DNA of 8,164 bases from Alphaproteobacteria bacterium UBA6189 (GTDB lineage: Bacteria > Pseudomonadota > Alphaproteobacteria > Rickettsiales > UBA3002): NCBI GenBank assembly GCA_002422745.1, contig DITH01000011.1:1-8164 (forward strand). The letters run 5' to 3'. Position 1 is the first letter of the stretch. Each line of letters opens with the position of its first letter. A program made the translations under genes and the position numbers. Of this stretch, positions 6,832 to 8,164 are shown in pieces. The notes beneath the pieces were generated by a model, which had not been told where the DNA came from, did not search any database, and saw only the letters and a list, made by a program, of their open reading frames with translations.

Positions 6832-7104
6832 ATGCGTTCATCGATTGCCCGCTTCACCACGCTTATTGCTATCGGCGCCTTATTTGGCGTGAGCAGCTGC
6901 GAGCATTTTAAAAGCGAGTCGCCCAGTCACGAAACCACGCCACGAAAATCTTATTCGCGCGCGGCTTCCAAACCGGCCGAGAAGCCGGAAGTTGTTACGC
7001 CGGAATCGCACCGCACCTGTGTCGATACGTTTAAGTTAGCCGTCGGCACCCCACGCTACGAAAAATGCGTGAACAGCCTTGGCGAATTGGAACGCGGGAA
7101 ATAG
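6832..7104 (+). CDS. small predicted lipoprotein with a two-cysteine motif (copy 2)
   Basis: 90 aa; not recognised as a named family. The signal runs from MRSSIAR through a hydrophobic core to a lipobox VSSC with Cys23. A low-complexity polar linker rich in S, P, K and E (about 25-60) would extend the protein away from the membrane. The C-terminal part carries C63 and C79 in C-x5-L-x2-G-T-x2-Y-x2-C-V-x2-L (C63, L69, G72, Y76, C79, V80, L83), position for position the same as the preceding gene. ATG 6832 follows AAAGGGATAGG. The two genes probably form one transcript and look like diverged paralogues: one is nearly just the motif, the other is the motif on a spacer. I infer a periplasm-facing disulfide-linked mini-domain; no activity can be assigned. 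Confidence 0.75.
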   Translation: MRSSIARFTTLIAIGALFGVSSCEHFKSESPSHETTPRKSYSRAASKPAEKPEVVTPESHRTCVDTFKLAVGTPRYEKCVNSLGELERGK

Positions 7105-7131
7105 TCGATTTAGCGGTGGTTTTGCGGGAGC

Positions 7132-7166
7132 AAAAAAAGAGGGTGTTGAAGTTGCCCTCAACACCC
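7132..7166 (-). terminator. strong intrinsic terminator reading leftward
   Basis: GGGTGTTGA (7141-7149) and TCAACACCC (7158-7166) form a perfect 9-bp stem around an 8-nt loop. Read on the minus strand the hairpin is followed directly by TCTTTTTTTG (A-run at 7132-7138 on the plus strand), the classic stem plus U-run. On the plus strand no T-run follows the stem. It therefore serves transcription coming from the right, where no minus-strand protein gene is present. It might also stop antisense transcription into the lipoprotein pair. Confidence 0.65.
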
Positions 7167-7234
7167 CAAGCTCTCCTCGCACAGAAGAAACTGAAATTCA
7201 GTAAGACCTCTGGTCGTCTTAACATCCAAGTGAT
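7132..7234 (-). ncRNA. candidate small RNA on the minus strand next to hfq
   Basis: The leftward terminator at 7132-7166 implies a minus-strand transcript from the 333-nt protein-free gap. Upstream on that strand, TATAGT (7246-7241) is a -10-like hexamer that would start an RNA near 7234, about 103 nt long; no good -35 was found, so this 5' end is only a guess. Two further small hairpins would lie within it: around 7203-7220 (GACC/GGTC or AAGAC/GTCTT) and at 7190-7202 (ACTGA/TCAGT). A compact structured RNA with a U-rich 3' end is what Hfq-dependent small RNAs look like, and hfq is the next gene. No known RNA family was recognised. Confidence 0.35.
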
Positions 7235-7259
7235 AGACCTACTATAGCCTTAATAAAGG

Positions 7260-7287
7260 TTAACGGGTGTGACGGTTTTGTTAAGAT
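7260..7287 (+). promoter_or_regulatory. possible promoter of hfq-hflX
   Basis: TTAACG (7260-7265), a 16-nt spacer and TAAGAT (7282-7287) match the sigma-70 consensus at four of six positions in each hexamer. It would give a leader of about 140 nt before hfq. A weaker alternative is TTGCGC (7334-7339), 17 nt, TATGTA (7357-7362). Neither stands out strongly. Confidence 0.28.
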
Positions 7288-7437
7288 TCGATGCGAATGC
7301 CAGCTTTCGTCGTCTGCTTCCCACGAAAGGAACTTGCGCGAACCATTACGAAAAGCTATGTATCTCGGGATTTTGCACGGCATTCCGCCCGCAGGTCTTA
7401 AATAATAACGACCACGAACCCCCCATAAGAGGAAGTC

Positions 7438-7719
7438 ATGGCAAGCGAAAAAAGCCAAAATATTCAAGATGTTTTCCTGAATACCCTGCGTAAGGAAAAA
7501 GTTCCCGTCACTATCTTCCTGACCAGCGGCGTAAAGCTGCAAGGTAATATCAGCGGGTTTGATAATTTCTGCGTGGTCCTGCGCCGTTCACCGCAAGTCC
7601 AACTCGTCTACAAGCATGCGATTGCGACCGTCGTACCCTCCACCAATATCAGCCTCTACAAAGGCGAAGATGAGGGCGATCATGGCGCAGCTGAAGGCGA
7701 AAACTCTCCGGCCAGCTAG
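7438..7719 (+). CDS. hfq: RNA chaperone Hfq
   Basis: Sm-like hexameric ring protein that pairs small RNAs with mRNAs and affects their stability and translation; 93 aa. The Sm1 region runs from about 10 to 50 ([19 protein letters not shown], then [14 protein letters not shown]) and Sm2 is [13 protein letters not shown] (56-68). Residues aligning with RNA-binding positions of E. coli Hfq are present: Q10, F27 (E. coli Y25), K33, F44, K59 and H60. The rim patch is R18, K19, K21, so it stays basic but with fewer arginines. One extra residue near 51-55 (RRSPQVQ) relative to E. coli fits alphaproteobacterial forms as I recall them. The tail (77-88, [12 protein letters not shown]) is short and acidic. 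ATG 7438 follows AAGAGGAAG, a strong site. hflX starts 10 nt later, the usual hfq-hflX order of proteobacteria. Confidence 0.97.
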   Translation: MASEKSQNIQDVFLNTLRKEKVPVTIFLTSGVKLQGNISGFDNFCVVLRRSPQVQLVYKHAIATVVPSTNISLYKGEDEGDHGAAEGENSPAS

Positions 7720-7729
7720 GTAATCGCGC

Positions 7730-8164
7730 GTGATTCGCGCCCTGGTGCTTCATCCCGTCGTTGCGATGCATAAGCGCAGCGACCGTTCCCTGCATGCCGG
7801 GCTTGAAGAGGCGGTCGGGCTCGCTGGCGCGATCGCACTCGACATCGTGCATGCCGCCATTGTGCGCTTGCAACGTGTCACGCCAGCCACCTATCTCGGC
7901 AAAGGCAAGATCGAGGAAATCGCCGCGCTGATCGCCGAAAATGAAATCAGCCTTGCCATCGTCGATACATCGCTCAGCCCGATCCAGCAACGCAACCTCG
8001 AGAAAGCGTGGGGTTGTAAAGTCATTGACCGCACCGCCTTGATTCTGGAGATCTTCGGCGACCGGGCCCGTACCGCTGAAGGCAAACTTCAAGTGGAACT
8101 GGCGGCGCTCAATTACCAAAAATCGCGCCTCGTTCGTTCGTGGACCCACCTGGAACGCCAGCGC
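7730..8164 (+). CDS. hflX: ribosome-associated GTPase HflX, 5' part (runs off the window)
   Basis: The first 145 codons of HflX, an Obg-related GTPase that binds the large ribosomal subunit and helps split or rescue stalled ribosomes. Only the N-terminal HflX-specific domain is in view: EEAVGLAGAI (26-35); ATYLGKGKIEEIAALI (53-68); SLSPIQQRNLEKAW (81-94); CKVIDRTALILEIFGDRART (96-115); GKLQVELAALNYQKSRLV (118-135) and WTHLERQR at the edge. The glycine-rich linker and the G domain with the P-loop lie beyond the window. The start is taken as GTG 7730, keeping the N-terminal strand IRALVLHP typical of the family, with AGG at 7718-7720 as a modest ribosome site; ATG 7766 is an alternative that would lose this strand. 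It starts 10 nt after the hfq stop and is probably co-transcribed with it. Confidence 0.94.
   Translation, partial: MIRALVLHPVVAMHKRSDRSLHAGLEEAVGLAGAIALDIVHAAIVRLQRVTPATYLGKGKIEEIAALIAENEISLAIVDTSLSPIQQRNLEKAWGCKVIDRTALILEIFGDRARTAEGKLQVELAALNYQKSRLVRSWTHLERQR

Larger units (their letters stand above)
7105..7437. other. 333-nt protein-free gap before hfq
   Basis: No convincing protein gene is present: the open frames here either run into hfq in another frame or show no start site or protein-like composition. The left part holds a TTTTGC/GCAAAA hairpin (7120-7135) overlapping the A-run, the leftward terminator, and two small inverted repeats at 7190-7220. The right part (about 7260-7437) is probably the promoter region and leader of hfq and ends in a strong ribosome binding site. 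The section 7240-7290 is AT-rich and is the likeliest place for promoters on either strand. Confidence 0.5.

Noticed and set aside
7269..7493. Plus-strand open frame running into hfq in another frame
   Set aside because: It overlaps the hfq start out of frame, its residues are not protein-like, and the strong ribosome site belongs to hfq.
7219..7542. Minus-strand open frame of 107 codons overlapping the hfq start
   Set aside because: It runs antisense through hfq, has no recognisable features and no supporting start context.

Overview
The window looks like a chromosome segment of a GC-rich alphaproteobacterium. Three things support this: an hfq-hflX pair whose Hfq has an alphaproteobacterial-looking core and a short acidic tail; a valyl-tRNA synthetase of the archaeal-like type that I recall from Rickettsia and some other alphaproteobacteria; and an ankyrin-repeat protein, a class frequent in host- or prey-associated members of the group. 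The base composition is far above that of Rickettsia itself, so a more distant relative is likelier. This placement comes from recalled family sequences, not from a search. All genes read rightward.

Layout. (1) Bases 106-2928 hold a compact three-gene ABC exporter of the DevBCA type: a HlyD-like membrane fusion protein, an FtsX-like permease and an ATPase, with junctions of 4 nt and a 1-nt overlap. A possible terminator follows. (2) Bases 3061-3801 hold a cytosolic ankyrin-repeat protein behind an AT-rich 132-nt gap. The 3' end of its reading frame contains a 12-bp perfect inverted repeat. (3) Bases 3854-6535 hold valS, with an internal patch of clearly lower GC and different codon choice. 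(4) Bases 6610-7104 hold two small predicted lipoproteins, which I do not recognise. They share a register-perfect two-cysteine motif. (5) Bases 7105-7437 form a 333-nt gap without a protein gene. It contains a strong intrinsic terminator that points leftward although no leftward gene is present, so it may end a small RNA. (6) Bases 7438-8164 hold hfq and, 10 nt later, the 5' part of hflX, which runs off the right edge.

How the parts relate. DevBCA should form an inner-membrane and periplasmic pump that needs an outer-membrane TolC-like partner not present here. valS, hfq and hflX are housekeeping functions: tRNA charging, RNA chaperone, and a ribosome-associated GTPase. The ankyrin protein and the two small lipoproteins are accessory genes between these blocks. 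The observations most worth following are the leftward RNA candidate beside hfq, the paired two-cysteine lipoproteins, and the mosaic patch inside valS. I saw no mobile element, CRISPR array, tRNA or rRNA.
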